Translations under genes and position numbers: made by a program
Shown: one piece after another, positions 49,809 to 58,104 of the stretch
How positions within the stretch are numbered: position 1 is the first letter of the stretch
How the letters are laid out: each line of letters starts with the position of its first letter
From: Saccharospirillum alexandrii_A
Lineage (GTDB): Bacteria > Pseudomonadota > Gammaproteobacteria > Pseudomonadales > Natronospirillaceae
DNA: 64,000 bases
Direction: 5' to 3'
Assembly: GCF_043641555.1 (NCBI RefSeq)
Contig: NZ_JBHZRJ010000001.1
Span: forward strand, 310,001 to 374,000
The notes under the pieces: generated by a model
Database searches by the model: none
Told to the model about the DNA's origin: nothing
What the model saw: only the letters and a program-made list of their open reading frames with translations

Positions 49809-49958
49809 ACCGCGCTGCTAAACCCGATGCTGTTCGGAAAGTGGTGGGGAGTGGCGTAAGTACTTTTGGGCTCATTTAATTGCCATTTTTAAGTGCAATG
49901 CTGCCATGCCTTGTTTATATTGGATTCGTGTAAAGATAATGGTAAAAGGAACTTACTT

Positions 49959-50639
49959 ATGAAAATGAGTGTTCGAATGGCGGTCGTGGTGGCTGCGGTT
50001 GGTTTGAGTATTGCGGGCACAACGCAGGCGGTGGATTGGCGTGCCAAGCCGAACTACGGCACCATTGAATTGAACGCTGGCTTTCGTCCGGACCCTTACA
50101 CTACGTCAGTCAGAGCCGGGGGAGCAGAGTCTGCTCGCACTGTCGGGGATAACTGCCGTGGCTTTATCAGCAATGCCCCGGACATGGACCTGAACTACGA
50201 CGCGGGGTCTACTTCCCTGACGATCTACGTTGAGTCGTCAGCCGATGTAACCCTCGTCGTTTATGATGCCGCCGGTAATTGGCATTGCAATGATGATTAC
50301 TCCAGCGCGGGTGGCACAAACCCAGCCATTCGCTGGACCAACCCGCCCTCCGGCAATTACAACATATGGATTGGCACCTACGAGTCGGGCGGTTTGCAAG
50401 ATTCCCAGCTGAGTGTAACGGAATTGGCTTTGCCATGGAGTCAAAACACGTCCAATAGCACAGGTACTGGCATCGAGTGGGGCGATAATACCAGCAATTG
50501 GGCCGATGATGGTGAGTGTGATGACCCAAGATTCGCCGGTCCCGGTACCTCATCAGCGGCTGCCACGGCACACCGTTTTCACGATGCCAATGACTGCCGT
50601 ACACTTTATCAGCAAGGGCAAATCTACCTTCGGGAATAA
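49959..50639 (+). CDS. secreted protein with C-terminal Cys-rich domain
   Basis: Exported protein of 226 aa. The signal peptide ends near AGTTQA-VD. The body (GTIELNAGFRPDPYTTSVRA, then SLTIYVESSADVTLVVYDAA and NYNIWIGTYESGG) is beta-rich and resembles a pre-peptidase/secreted-type domain. The C-terminus has a conserved module, EWGDNTSNWADDGECDDPRF and HDANDCRTLYQQGQIYL, also found as a repeated domain in other secreted proteins. The ATG at 49959 follows AAAAGGAAC. The function is unknown. Confidence 0.78.
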   Translation: MKMSVRMAVVVAAVGLSIAGTTQAVDWRAKPNYGTIELNAGFRPDPYTTSVRAGGAESARTVGDNCRGFISNAPDMDLNYDAGSTSLTIYVESSADVTLVVYDAAGNWHCNDDYSSAGGTNPAIRWTNPPSGNYNIWIGTYESGGLQDSQLSVTELALPWSQNTSNSTGTGIEWGDNTSNWADDGECDDPRFAGPGTSSAAATAHRFHDANDCRTLYQQGQIYLRE

Positions 50640-50780
50640 GTCGGGTCGTGTCGATAAACCCGTCCCAATCGGCATCGTATCCGCTAAGCCATTGCAGTCA
50701 GAACCTGGCCGGTCGACGGGTTTGCTGCAATGGCGTTACACTGCGCGCCTAAAACAATAACAGCGCAAGCCGAGACCCCA

Positions 50781-51701
50781 ATGCAAGATCTCCTGAACGA
50801 CATTGCCGGCAAAATGAAGCTGGCCACCGAGCGCGGCCAGGTCGCGAATTACATTCCCCAGCTTGCCCATGTCGATCCACAGCAATTTGGTATTGCGGTG
50901 GCAACGCCCGACGGCCAGTTATTTACCGCCGGGGATGCTCACGAACCCTTTTCCATTCAAAGTATTTCCAAAGTGTTTGCGCTGACGCTTGCGCTGGGCA
51001 AGCAGGGCGACAGTTTGTGGCAATACGTAGGGCGAGAGCCCTCGGGGGACCCGTTCAATTCCATTGTTCAGCTGGAACACGAGTCGGGGAAACCCCGTAA
51101 CCCGTTCATAAACGCCGGGGCCATAGCGGTGGTCGATGCCATCATGATGGGGCACGAGCCCAAGGAAGTGCTGGCTGAGTTGTTAAGCTTCGTGCGTTTT
51201 CTGGCAAACGACGAACGTTTATATTTCGATCACGAGGTGGCGGCGTCGGAGCTTGAGCATAAGCATCGTAATGCTTCGCTCGCGCATTTTATGAAAGCCT
51301 TTGGGCGATTGCACCACGATGTGGATAAAGTCATCGGTACTTACTTTCACCAGTGCGCGGTTGCAATGAACTGTGTGCAGTTAGCACAGGCGGGTTTGTT
51401 TCTGGTGTCGGATGGTGTGAACCAGGTTACCGGCACCCGAGTCGTGTCGGCTCAGCGCGCCCGGCGAATCAATTCACTGATGATGATGTGCGGGCATTAC
51501 GATGGCTCGGGCGAGTTTGCATTTCGAGTCGGTTTGCCGGGGAAGAGTGGTGTGGGTGGCGGCATTCTGGCCGTTGCACCGGCCAGGGCCTCCATCGCCG
51601 TCTGGTCGCCCGGGCTGGATAAGATCGGTAACAGCTTGCTGGGAACTCGTGCTCTGGAAATGCTGGTGCAGGAAACCGGTTGGTCGGTGTTTGGGCATTA
51701 A
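50781..51701 (+). CDS. glsA: glutaminase
   Basis: Hydrolyses L-glutamine to glutamate and ammonia in the cytoplasm. The 306 aa protein is the normal length of the serine-type (GlsA/GlsB) family, whose fold resembles beta-lactamases. The Ser-x-x-Lys motif is in FSIQSISKVFALT (about residues 62-74), and further landmarks are RNPFINAGAIAVVD, FRVGLPGKSGVGGGILAVAP and SPGLDKIGNS. The ATG at 50781 is chosen at the start of MQDLLNDIAGKM; a longer frame to 50730 has no family similarity. It may serve nitrogen metabolism or acid resistance. The gene stands alone. Confidence 0.95.
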   Translation: MQDLLNDIAGKMKLATERGQVANYIPQLAHVDPQQFGIAVATPDGQLFTAGDAHEPFSIQSISKVFALTLALGKQGDSLWQYVGREPSGDPFNSIVQLEHESGKPRNPFINAGAIAVVDAIMMGHEPKEVLAELLSFVRFLANDERLYFDHEVAASELEHKHRNASLAHFMKAFGRLHHDVDKVIGTYFHQCAVAMNCVQLAQAGLFLVSDGVNQVTGTRVVSAQRARRINSLMMMCGHYDGSGEFAFRVGLPGKSGVGGGILAVAPARASIAVWSPGLDKIGNSLLGTRALEMLVQETGWSVFGH

Positions 51702-51936
51702 AGTTACGTCTTAAGAAAGCACAGACTTACACACCGCTTGCGCAATGTTTACATCGAGTGTGATCAGGGTATCAGGAAGTGATCTGGTACGGGGGTTACA
51801 CTGGCGTTCGATCAGGAACCTAACAGCCACCCGCCGCCGAGTGATCGGTACGGGTTTCAGATGCGTGAGTGTCGCCGCATGACGTCGTAACCCTGCAGTA
51901 CTGTCTAACCGGCGCGGTTCGTTCTGGAGCCCCCGA

Positions 51937-52419
51937 ATGCGATGTTATTTCACACTCTTCCCCGCTTTGTTTTTGTTGCCGGTGCAGGCGGAAACGACCA
52001 GCACTACCACCTTTCAGGTGGGCGCTCAGGTTCAGTCCGGCTGTCGGGTTCAGGCGGATGATCTGCGTTTTCCCGCTCTCGATGAAGCGGGCGTCGAACG
52101 CCTCAATACATCAGCGTTACTCAGTGTGCATTGCACGCGCGGTACCTATGTCGGGATGATGCTCGATCAGGGCCAGAACGCTCACCCGGAAACCGGAGTG
52201 CGCCAGCTTGCCGGTGAAGAGGCACAGTCGGTTCTCGGGTATCGGCTTCAGCATCAGAAAGCGGAGAGCGCACCGGCGGAAACCGACTGGGAAAACGGAT
52301 TGCCGATGCTGGTCAGTGATGGCAAACGCCAGGCGTTAACGCTCTATGGTGAACTGGCCGAAGCCCCGAATGGCTCGCGTTTTCTCTCCGATACGCTAAC
52401 CATTACGCTGGTGTACTGA
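51937..52419 (+). CDS. Csu-type pilus subunit (spore coat U domain)
   Basis: First gene of a chaperone-usher pilus cluster, 160 aa. A signal peptide ends near VQA-ET, and the mature protein starts TTFQVGAQVQSGCRVQADDL, with cysteines suitable for one disulfide (with the HCTRG Cys). The C-terminal SDTLTITLVY is the strand recognised by the chaperone in SCPU/CsuA-type subunits. It likely forms a rod or tip of an archaic (Csu) pilus on the cell surface. It overlaps the chaperone gene by 1 bp. Confidence 0.85.
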   Translation: MRCYFTLFPALFLLPVQAETTSTTTFQVGAQVQSGCRVQADDLRFPALDEAGVERLNTSALLSVHCTRGTYVGMMLDQGQNAHPETGVRQLAGEEAQSVLGYRLQHQKAESAPAETDWENGLPMLVSDGKRQALTLYGELAEAPNGSRFLSDTLTITLVY

Positions 52420-53120
52420 TGCGTTGGTTCGCGTTGCTCGTGTTAAGCGGTTGGAGCCTGGCGTCGTTTTGCCTGGGGGCGGGGTTGCAGGTGACGCCAA
52501 TTTTGCAGGAAATTCCCAGAGGGGAAACGACGGCCCTGTACCAGGTACGCAATACCGGAGAGGCAGCCGTAACGGTTCAGGTGAGTGCCCAGTTGTGGCA
52601 ACAGGACAACGGAGAGCGGGTTACCTCGGATACCGACAGCATTCAAACCAACCCGCCGTTGATATCGCTTGAACCCGGTCAGGATGAGTGGGTGCGGGTG
52701 GCGTTAATGAGTGATCGTGCCGATGAAGAGCAAGCCTTCCGGGTGTACTTTAGCCAGGTACCGGAAACGGCTCAAACTCTGCACTCGGGTGTTAGAACGC
52801 TCATCAGGCTGGATACGCCGTTGTTCTTTCAGGCCCGGGAGCCGCAAACCGATCTTCAATGGAGTGTGCAGCAAGAGGCTGAAGGCTGGCAATTACAAGT
52901 ACTGAACGCAGGGACCCGGTTCGGCCAGTTAACGCGGCTGGTGGTGGAGACCGAGGGCGGTCGACGCCTGCCCATTGTGGAGGGCGTACTCTACGTTTTG
53001 CCCGGTGCTTCGCAAGCCTGGCCCTTGGGCCTGACTGATGTCGACGTGCAGGGCGGGCTTTCGTTGCAGGTTGTGTCGGGTGGCCAGGTTCAGTTTCAAC
53101 CCTTGAACAACACTGAATAG
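52419..53120 (+). CDS. pilus assembly chaperone (PapD/CsuC-type)
   Basis: Periplasmic chaperone of 233 aa that delivers pilus subunits to the usher. A signal peptide (ALLVLSGWSLASFCLGA) is followed by LQVTPILQEIPRGETTALYQ and two Ig-like domains; TLIRLDTPLFFQ and RLVVETEGGRRLPI lie in the second. The start overlaps the subunit stop (TGATG), so the genes are coupled. The usher gene follows 4 bp later. Confidence 0.9.
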   Translation: MRWFALLVLSGWSLASFCLGAGLQVTPILQEIPRGETTALYQVRNTGEAAVTVQVSAQLWQQDNGERVTSDTDSIQTNPPLISLEPGQDEWVRVALMSDRADEEQAFRVYFSQVPETAQTLHSGVRTLIRLDTPLFFQAREPQTDLQWSVQQEAEGWQLQVLNAGTRFGQLTRLVVETEGGRRLPIVEGVLYVLPGASQAWPLGLTDVDVQGGLSLQVVSGGQVQFQPLNNTE

Positions 53121-53124
53121 CCCG

Positions 53125-55680
53125 ATGATGATGGGGCACATCAGCTTACGCGCAATACTGCTGCTGGGAATGCTCTTTTTGGCAGTGGCGAGGGCAGACC
53201 TGTTGCCGCCTATGGACGAAGGCGATGACCGACCGCGCAATCTCAGAATTCAGTTGCAGCAGGAGGATGGCACCTGGGTTCTGCCGATCTCTGACCTGAC
53301 TGCATTTGGTTGGGCGATGCCCAATGTCGGCTCGCTGCCAGTTTTCGAACAGGAAGGGCGACGTTACGTTCCGGTTGATGCGCTGCCTGAAACCGTCGCT
53401 CGCGTGAATGAACGCGAAGGCTATGTGAGCCTGCAGACAGAGGAACTGCGCGTTGTCGATGACGAAACCACAAGCGAGTGGCTGCTGCCCATGTCGCTGA
53501 ACAGTCAGGAAGTCAGCGAGCCCCACTCCCTGGTGCGGGAAGCGGGGCAGTATTATTTGCCGGCGCATACCCTGGAAGCTCTGGGTATTTCTCCCGCAGC
53601 TATTGTACCCAATGCCGCGGGCCTTTATTCATTGAATGAACTGACCGAGGGGTTTTACTGGCTGGATGTGTCTCAGCCCAAACTCACTTTGTGGATGCCC
53701 ACGAGCCGCTTTAAACCTTACCGGATTGAACGCAAGCGAGCCGACCCTCTGGTGCCGCAGCGCGGTTATTCGTTCTTGCTCGATTACCAGTTAACCGAAG
53801 GCATCGATGAAGACGATGAGCGTTGGCGCACAGGTGTATTTGATGCAGCCGTGAGCCTGGGCACGGCCTATTGCGAAACCCAGCATCAGTACCGTTCCAA
53901 CACTGAACGTTTTACCCGTCAGGGCAGCCGATGCGTGCTGGATCGCCCGCGCTCATTGCTGTCTGTAACGCTGGGGGACACCTTTACCTCCAACTCGGTA
54001 CTCGGGCAAACCGTTGCGTATGGCGGAGTGCAAGTAGGCACCAATACCAAGCTGGCGCCTTCCTGGGTAACGCGGCCACGGCCTTCGTTGCGGGGTGCCG
54101 TGTTGACGCCGGCCATGCTGGAAGTCTGGATCAATCAGAACCTGGTCACTCAGGAGCAACTGCCACCCGGTCAGTTTGAACTTTACGATTTGCCAGCTGC
54201 CAGTGGCGTCAGTGATATTCTCAGTCGCATTGAAGACAGCAGTGGCATGCCCATTATCCAGCGCTTTGCTTTTTATTCAGATGCCTCTTTACTTGCCCGG
54301 GGGCTTGGTGAATGGTCACTTTCATACGGGCATCGTCGGACGGGTGTCATCGACGGGCAAATCCAGTACGACGAATTCCCTTTTGCTCTGGTGGCCGGTC
54401 GTTACGGGTTGACCAACCGGGTGACCTTCGGCGCGCGGGCTGAATTGTTCGAAACCGGGCGCGTTGGCGCAGGCACCAGCTATTGGGGCTTGGGCCCGCT
54501 CGGCATGCTCGATGTTGGCGGCGCGCTGAGCTTCAACGAAGACACTCAGGATACCGGTGCCACCTGGCAATGGGGTGTTACCCGCCGGGCGAGCAAGGTG
54601 TCGCTCCGGTACCGGGAGCAGCGTACCGACGATGCATTCATTCAGTTCGGCAGTACGGTGCCCAACCGGCTACCGGATGTCGAAAAACAACTGACACTGG
54701 GCTGGTCGGTGCGCCGGGGCGTGTCGTTGTCGGTAGGTCGGCTGGAGCGGGAATACGAGACCCGGGCCGACTACCTGGCCAATAACGCCACCCTGGGGCT
54801 GAGCTGGGCGGGCCGTGGTACTGTGCGGTTGTCGGCATTGGATGTGATCGAACCGCTGCCACGGCGACAATACAACCTCAGCTTTACGCTGACGCTGGGC
54901 AAGGGCCGCTCGATGACGGCCGCCATGTCGGGTGAGGAACTGGAGAATCGCGGTGTCAGTTACCAGTACCGGTCGCCCGGCGATGGCGGCTATGGGTACC
55001 GGGTGCATACCGGCGAACAGGGTGAGGTGAGTGTGCAGGATGCCGAACTGAAGCTGGATGGCAGGCTGGCAACGTTGCGCTTGAATGCTGAACGACGCAA
55101 CGGTGAGCTCAGTGGTGCCGCGGAATTAAGCGGCGCCCTGGTTATCAATGAAGCCGGTGCCTTCCTCAGCCGTAACCCGGCGGGCAGCTATGCCCTCGTC
55201 GATGCCGGCGTCCCCGATGTGCGGGTTTACCGCAACAACCGCCTGGTTGGGGAAACGGATAACAGCGGCCGCTTGCTGGTGTCGGGGTTGAAGCCCTACA
55301 CCCACAACCGGCTGCGCCTGGCAACTGAAGACCTGCCACTTGCGGCCAGTTTGGCGGAACCCTCGGTGCAGCTGGTGCCGGGAAACCGCCAGGTATTAAC
55401 GGCACCGTTTGATGTTGTTCTGGACCGCAGTATCACCGCGTACCTCATCGGCCAGGACCAGAACCCCCTGCCAGCCGGCACCACCGTGCGCTTTGAAGGG
55501 CAGCCCGAAGCGCTAACGGTGGGCCACGAAGGTTTGCTCTATACCGACGTTGGCTTGCGTTCTTATTGGGTGGGTCAGGCCCGGCTGGGCGATCAGCAAG
55601 TGTGTGAGTTTGAACTGGAACTGAGCGGGGTGGAAGCCTACCCCGCAGACCTGGGAGCCGTACAATGCGAACCCTTATAA
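53125..55680 (+). CDS. pilus outer-membrane usher (CsuD-type)
   Basis: Outer-membrane usher of 851 aa that forms the secretion pore for the pilus. A signal peptide (AILLLGMLFLAVARA) is followed by the N-terminal chaperone-binding domain, the 24-strand barrel (for example SWVTRPRPSLRGAVLTPAML and YGLTNRVTFGARAELFETGR) and C-terminal domains ending SGVEAYPADLGAVQCEPL. The length is typical for the archaic (Csu) ushers. Three ATG codons occur in a row at 53125. The last subunit gene begins 16 bp before its stop. Confidence 0.93.
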   Translation: MMMGHISLRAILLLGMLFLAVARADLLPPMDEGDDRPRNLRIQLQQEDGTWVLPISDLTAFGWAMPNVGSLPVFEQEGRRYVPVDALPETVARVNEREGYVSLQTEELRVVDDETTSEWLLPMSLNSQEVSEPHSLVREAGQYYLPAHTLEALGISPAAIVPNAAGLYSLNELTEGFYWLDVSQPKLTLWMPTSRFKPYRIERKRADPLVPQRGYSFLLDYQLTEGIDEDDERWRTGVFDAAVSLGTAYCETQHQYRSNTERFTRQGSRCVLDRPRSLLSVTLGDTFTSNSVLGQTVAYGGVQVGTNTKLAPSWVTRPRPSLRGAVLTPAMLEVWINQNLVTQEQLPPGQFELYDLPAASGVSDILSRIEDSSGMPIIQRFAFYSDASLLARGLGEWSLSYGHRRTGVIDGQIQYDEFPFALVAGRYGLTNRVTFGARAELFETGRVGAGTSYWGLGPLGMLDVGGALSFNEDTQDTGATWQWGVTRRASKVSLRYREQRTDDAFIQFGSTVPNRLPDVEKQLTLGWSVRRGVSLSVGRLEREYETRADYLANNATLGLSWAGRGTVRLSALDVIEPLPRRQYNLSFTLTLGKGRSMTAAMSGEELENRGVSYQYRSPGDGGYGYRVHTGEQGEVSVQDAELKLDGRLATLRLNAERRNGELSGAAELSGALVINEAGAFLSRNPAGSYALVDAGVPDVRVYRNNRLVGETDNSGRLLVSGLKPYTHNRLRLATEDLPLAASLAEPSVQLVPGNRQVLTAPFDVVLDRSITAYLIGQDQNPLPAGTTVRFEGQPEALTVGHEGLLYTDVGLRSYWVGQARLGDQQVCEFELELSGVEAYPADLGAVQCEPL

Positions 55681-56111
55681 CCGCAAAAACCGTTCTGACC
55701 TACCTGGGCCCGGTGGTGCTGGGCAGCCTGGTGACCAGTGCGGCGGCCTGCACGGTCAGCGCAACACCGCTGGCGTTTGGCCCTATCGAACCGCTGGCGG
55801 ATCAGCCAACGGACAGTGTCGGCAGCCTCACCGTGGAATGCCCCGAAAGCATGGCTTACACCCTGAGCGTTACGCCGGGCAAAGGCACTTATAACCAGCG
55901 CCTGATGAGTGTTGGGGAGCTGACGCTGGCCTATAACCTCTACATCGATCAGGAACACCTGTTTATTTTCGGGGACGGCACCGGCGATACCCGGATGCTG
56001 ACTGGCGAAGGGGTAAACACCGAGCACGGGGTGTACGGCAGGGTGCCCGCTCAGCCCAGAGCCTACCCCGGGCACTATACCGATGACATAGTAGTGACGG
56101 TGGCTTACTGA
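55665..56111 (+). CDS. Csu-type pilus subunit, second (spore coat U domain)
   Basis: Second structural subunit of the pilus, 148 aa. A signal peptide ends near TSAAA-CT, the mature protein begins CTVSATPLAFGPIEPLADQP, and the C-terminal IVVTVAY resembles the donor strand of SCPU domains. A second Cys in VECPES gives a likely disulfide. It overlaps the usher gene by 16 bp, so all four pilus genes form one tight operon. In archaic pili such a distal subunit often forms the tip. Confidence 0.85.
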   Translation: MRTLITAKTVLTYLGPVVLGSLVTSAAACTVSATPLAFGPIEPLADQPTDSVGSLTVECPESMAYTLSVTPGKGTYNQRLMSVGELTLAYNLYIDQEHLFIFGDGTGDTRMLTGEGVNTEHGVYGRVPAQPRAYPGHYTDDIVVTVAY

Positions 56112-56175
56112 GGTGTAGGGTGCGCGCTGATGTGGCCCCTAATAGTGTGGGTCACTGGGTTGGTCCACTGACTTC

Positions 56176-56598
56176 TCACCCCTTCTCAGGGTACCGTTCG
56201 TTCATATCAGCCAGTGACTGTCGCACCAGTTCCCTAAGCGCTGATATATCCACATCTTCCAGCCGCTTGATGTATAAGCAAGACTTACCCAGCTTGTGTT
56301 TGCCAAGGCGCTCCAGCACAGCTTGGTAGGGCTTGAAGCCGGGGATGATGTAAATCGACAGATTCTGTTTTCTGGGCGAAAATCCAACCCGCATGAAATC
56401 ACCCTCCCGACCACTTTCATAGCGATAGTGATACTGGCCGAAGCCGATTATGGCCGGTCCCCAAAGCACCGGTTCCTGGCCGGATTCCTCTCGCATCAAT
56501 TCAACCAGTTGGTTGCATTCGATTTGTCGGCGTTCGTCGTCGAGCGACTCTATAAATTCCGCTATTGAGGTTGAGGTAGGTTGGGTTTTGTTGGCCAT
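56176..56598 (-). CDS. DUF1801 domain protein
   Basis: Cytoplasmic protein of 140 aa from the DUF1801 family. It contains SIAEFIESLDDERRQIECNQ, GPAIIGFGQYHYRYESGREG, VGFSPRKQNLSIYIIPGF and GKSCLYIKRLEDVDISALRE, the usual family pattern. The ATG at 56598 with GGAGAACACCTC upstream is preferred over a longer frame. It lies 59 bp after the serine-hydrolase gene on the same strand and may share its transcript. The function is unknown. Confidence 0.92.
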   Translation of the reverse strand: MANKTQPTSTSIAEFIESLDDERRQIECNQLVELMREESGQEPVLWGPAIIGFGQYHYRYESGREGDFMRVGFSPRKQNLSIYIIPGFKPYQAVLERLGKHKLGKSCLYIKRLEDVDISALRELVRQSLADMNERYPEKG

Positions 56599-56657
56599 GA
56601 GGTGTTCTCCATAAGCTTTATTATTGAACCCGGCAGTGTAGGCTGGCTTGCCATTAT

Positions 56658-57872
56658 TCATCCCTCTCTACTGCTCATTTCCCGAAGGTGGCTCTGCAGC
56701 TCAATCACAGAGGGTAAAATACTTCGGTAGAAAATATCGAACAGAACGGCCGTTTTATCCGAATTGTAAAACCCCGCAGTAAAGACGGCGACCAGGTCGT
56801 ACTCGGGCACGATGAATATAAGCTGGCCCCCGTTTCCGCTGGCCCAGATCACTTTAACCCTCTTTTCACCGTAAGACAGCGTATCTATCCACCAGAGGTA
56901 CCCATAGGGTGTTTCTCGCACCTGAGTTTGGGGCTGGATTGACTCTTGAATCCAGTCACGAGATATCAGCTGGCGACCTTCCCATTGGCCCTCTTGCAGC
57001 ACCAGTAGCCCCAGCTTAGCCATGCCCTGGGGTGTGAGCAACAGGTGCCCGCCGGTGTCGACTTTTTCGTCGTTATCGAACCTCGCCCAGCGATAGTTGT
57101 TAATACCCATAGGGCCGAACAGGGCGTCATCGGCAAAGTCGGAAAAATCCCTACCCGAAGCCTGGGCGATGACCTCCCCCAGGGCAATGACACCGGCGGT
57201 GCAGTAACGGGCGACTTCGCCCGGGGCGTGAACGGGCGGTAAGGCGAGAAAGGATGCGACCCAGTCCTGAGTGCGGTAGAGGCGGTCTTCCTGGCCCTTC
57301 GAGCGCCAATTAAAGTCGTCGCAATCAAGGCCGGAGCTCATCGTAAGTAAGTGGCGGGTTTGGATATCATCCTTGTTGTCGACATTGGGGTAGCTCTTTG
57401 CAAGAAAGTCCATGATGGGGCTTTCCACACTGGCTATAACGCCTTGATCCAATGCGGCTCCCGTCAATAGCGAGGTGATACTTTTTGTCGCAGAGCGCAG
57501 ATCATGAGGGTTATCCCTGCTGTAGCCATTGTAGTATTCCTCGAACACAAGGCGGCCACTCCGTAAAACCAGCATGCTGTGAAGCTGATGGCTCTGCATG
57601 GCCGCTAGTTGGTTTGATACATTGTCCAGACGGGCTGCGTCCAGCCCTACCGACTCTGGTGTGCCGATAGGCAACGGCTCGTCTGCCATTATGGGCGGGT
57701 GAATGGTGTTTACTGACGAGCATGCAGTAAGGCCAACCGACAAAAAGAGGCCGCAAACCCACATGAGGAGTCCGTTGGCGCGCGCCAGGGAGGGCACTGC
57801 AACCGAGATAGCATCTGACCGCGTCTGATTTGTAAAACCAGGGTTAGGCTTTTTCGCATTCCCTTGGTCCAT
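56658..57872 (-). CDS. serine hydrolase lipoprotein, beta-lactamase-related
   Basis: Exported serine hydrolase of 404 aa, in the class C beta-lactamase/penicillin-binding-protein-like family. A hydrophobic segment and lipobox (LTAC) lie near residues 36-51. The nucleophile motif SATKS (Ser-x-x-Lys) is about residue 128, a YCTAG-type Tyr motif about 220, and SGNGGQ is the late KTG-like box. Activity may be an esterase or peptidase rather than antibiotic resistance. An internal ATG at about 57764 would give a shorter, more typical leader. The protein is probably anchored at the inner or outer membrane. Confidence 0.88.
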   Translation of the reverse strand: MDQGNAKKPNPGFTNQTRSDAISVAVPSLARANGLLMWVCGLFLSVGLTACSSVNTIHPPIMADEPLPIGTPESVGLDAARLDNVSNQLAAMQSHQLHSMLVLRSGRLVFEEYYNGYSRDNPHDLRSATKSITSLLTGAALDQGVIASVESPIMDFLAKSYPNVDNKDDIQTRHLLTMSSGLDCDDFNWRSKGQEDRLYRTQDWVASFLALPPVHAPGEVARYCTAGVIALGEVIAQASGRDFSDFADDALFGPMGINNYRWARFDNDEKVDTGGHLLLTPQGMAKLGLLVLQEGQWEGRQLISRDWIQESIQPQTQVRETPYGYLWWIDTLSYGEKRVKVIWASGNGGQLIFIVPEYDLVAVFTAGFYNSDKTAVLFDIFYRSILPSVIELQSHLREMSSREG

Positions 57873-58053
57873 TGGCCTGCTCCATTGTAGCTGGTTGCAT
57901 CATGCTGCTCTTGATCCGTTAACCCGACAAGAGGCCAGAAGTCATCCAAAATCAAAACAGGCCAGGGAAGTCGTCAGGCGTTAATGAGGTGATACTTTGA
58001 AGAGGCGTTCATTCACAAACAACGGCTTTAGGTAGCCATTTAAGGTATTCATA
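57873..58053. other. intergenic stretch, no gene seen
   Basis: This short gap between the hydrolase and peptidase genes probably contains the hydrolase promoter. No clear motif was found. Confidence 0.3.
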
Positions 58054-58084
58054 TAAAAAAGAGCAGGGCAAAGCCCTGCTCTTT
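58054..58084 (-). terminator. intrinsic terminator of the M28 peptidase gene
   Basis: On the minus strand AAAGAGCAGGGC and GCCCTGCTCTTT form a stem of about 11 bp around a 3 nt loop, followed by a run of T residues. It lies about 20 bp after the peptidase stop codon. Confidence 0.9.
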
Positions 58085-58104
58085 CTGTGGTACCGGGTTA
58101 TTGT

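Noticed and set aside
51719..51936. Direct repeat GTGATC.GGTACGGG (about 51779 and 51841) before the pilus cluster as an operator
   Set aside because: The two copies differ and are widely spaced; no regulator gene is next to the cluster.
56658..57872. Antibiotic-resistance beta-lactamase
   Set aside because: The protein has the general SxxK serine-hydrolase fold but its lipoprotein leader and motifs fit esterase/peptidase relatives better; resistance cannot be claimed.
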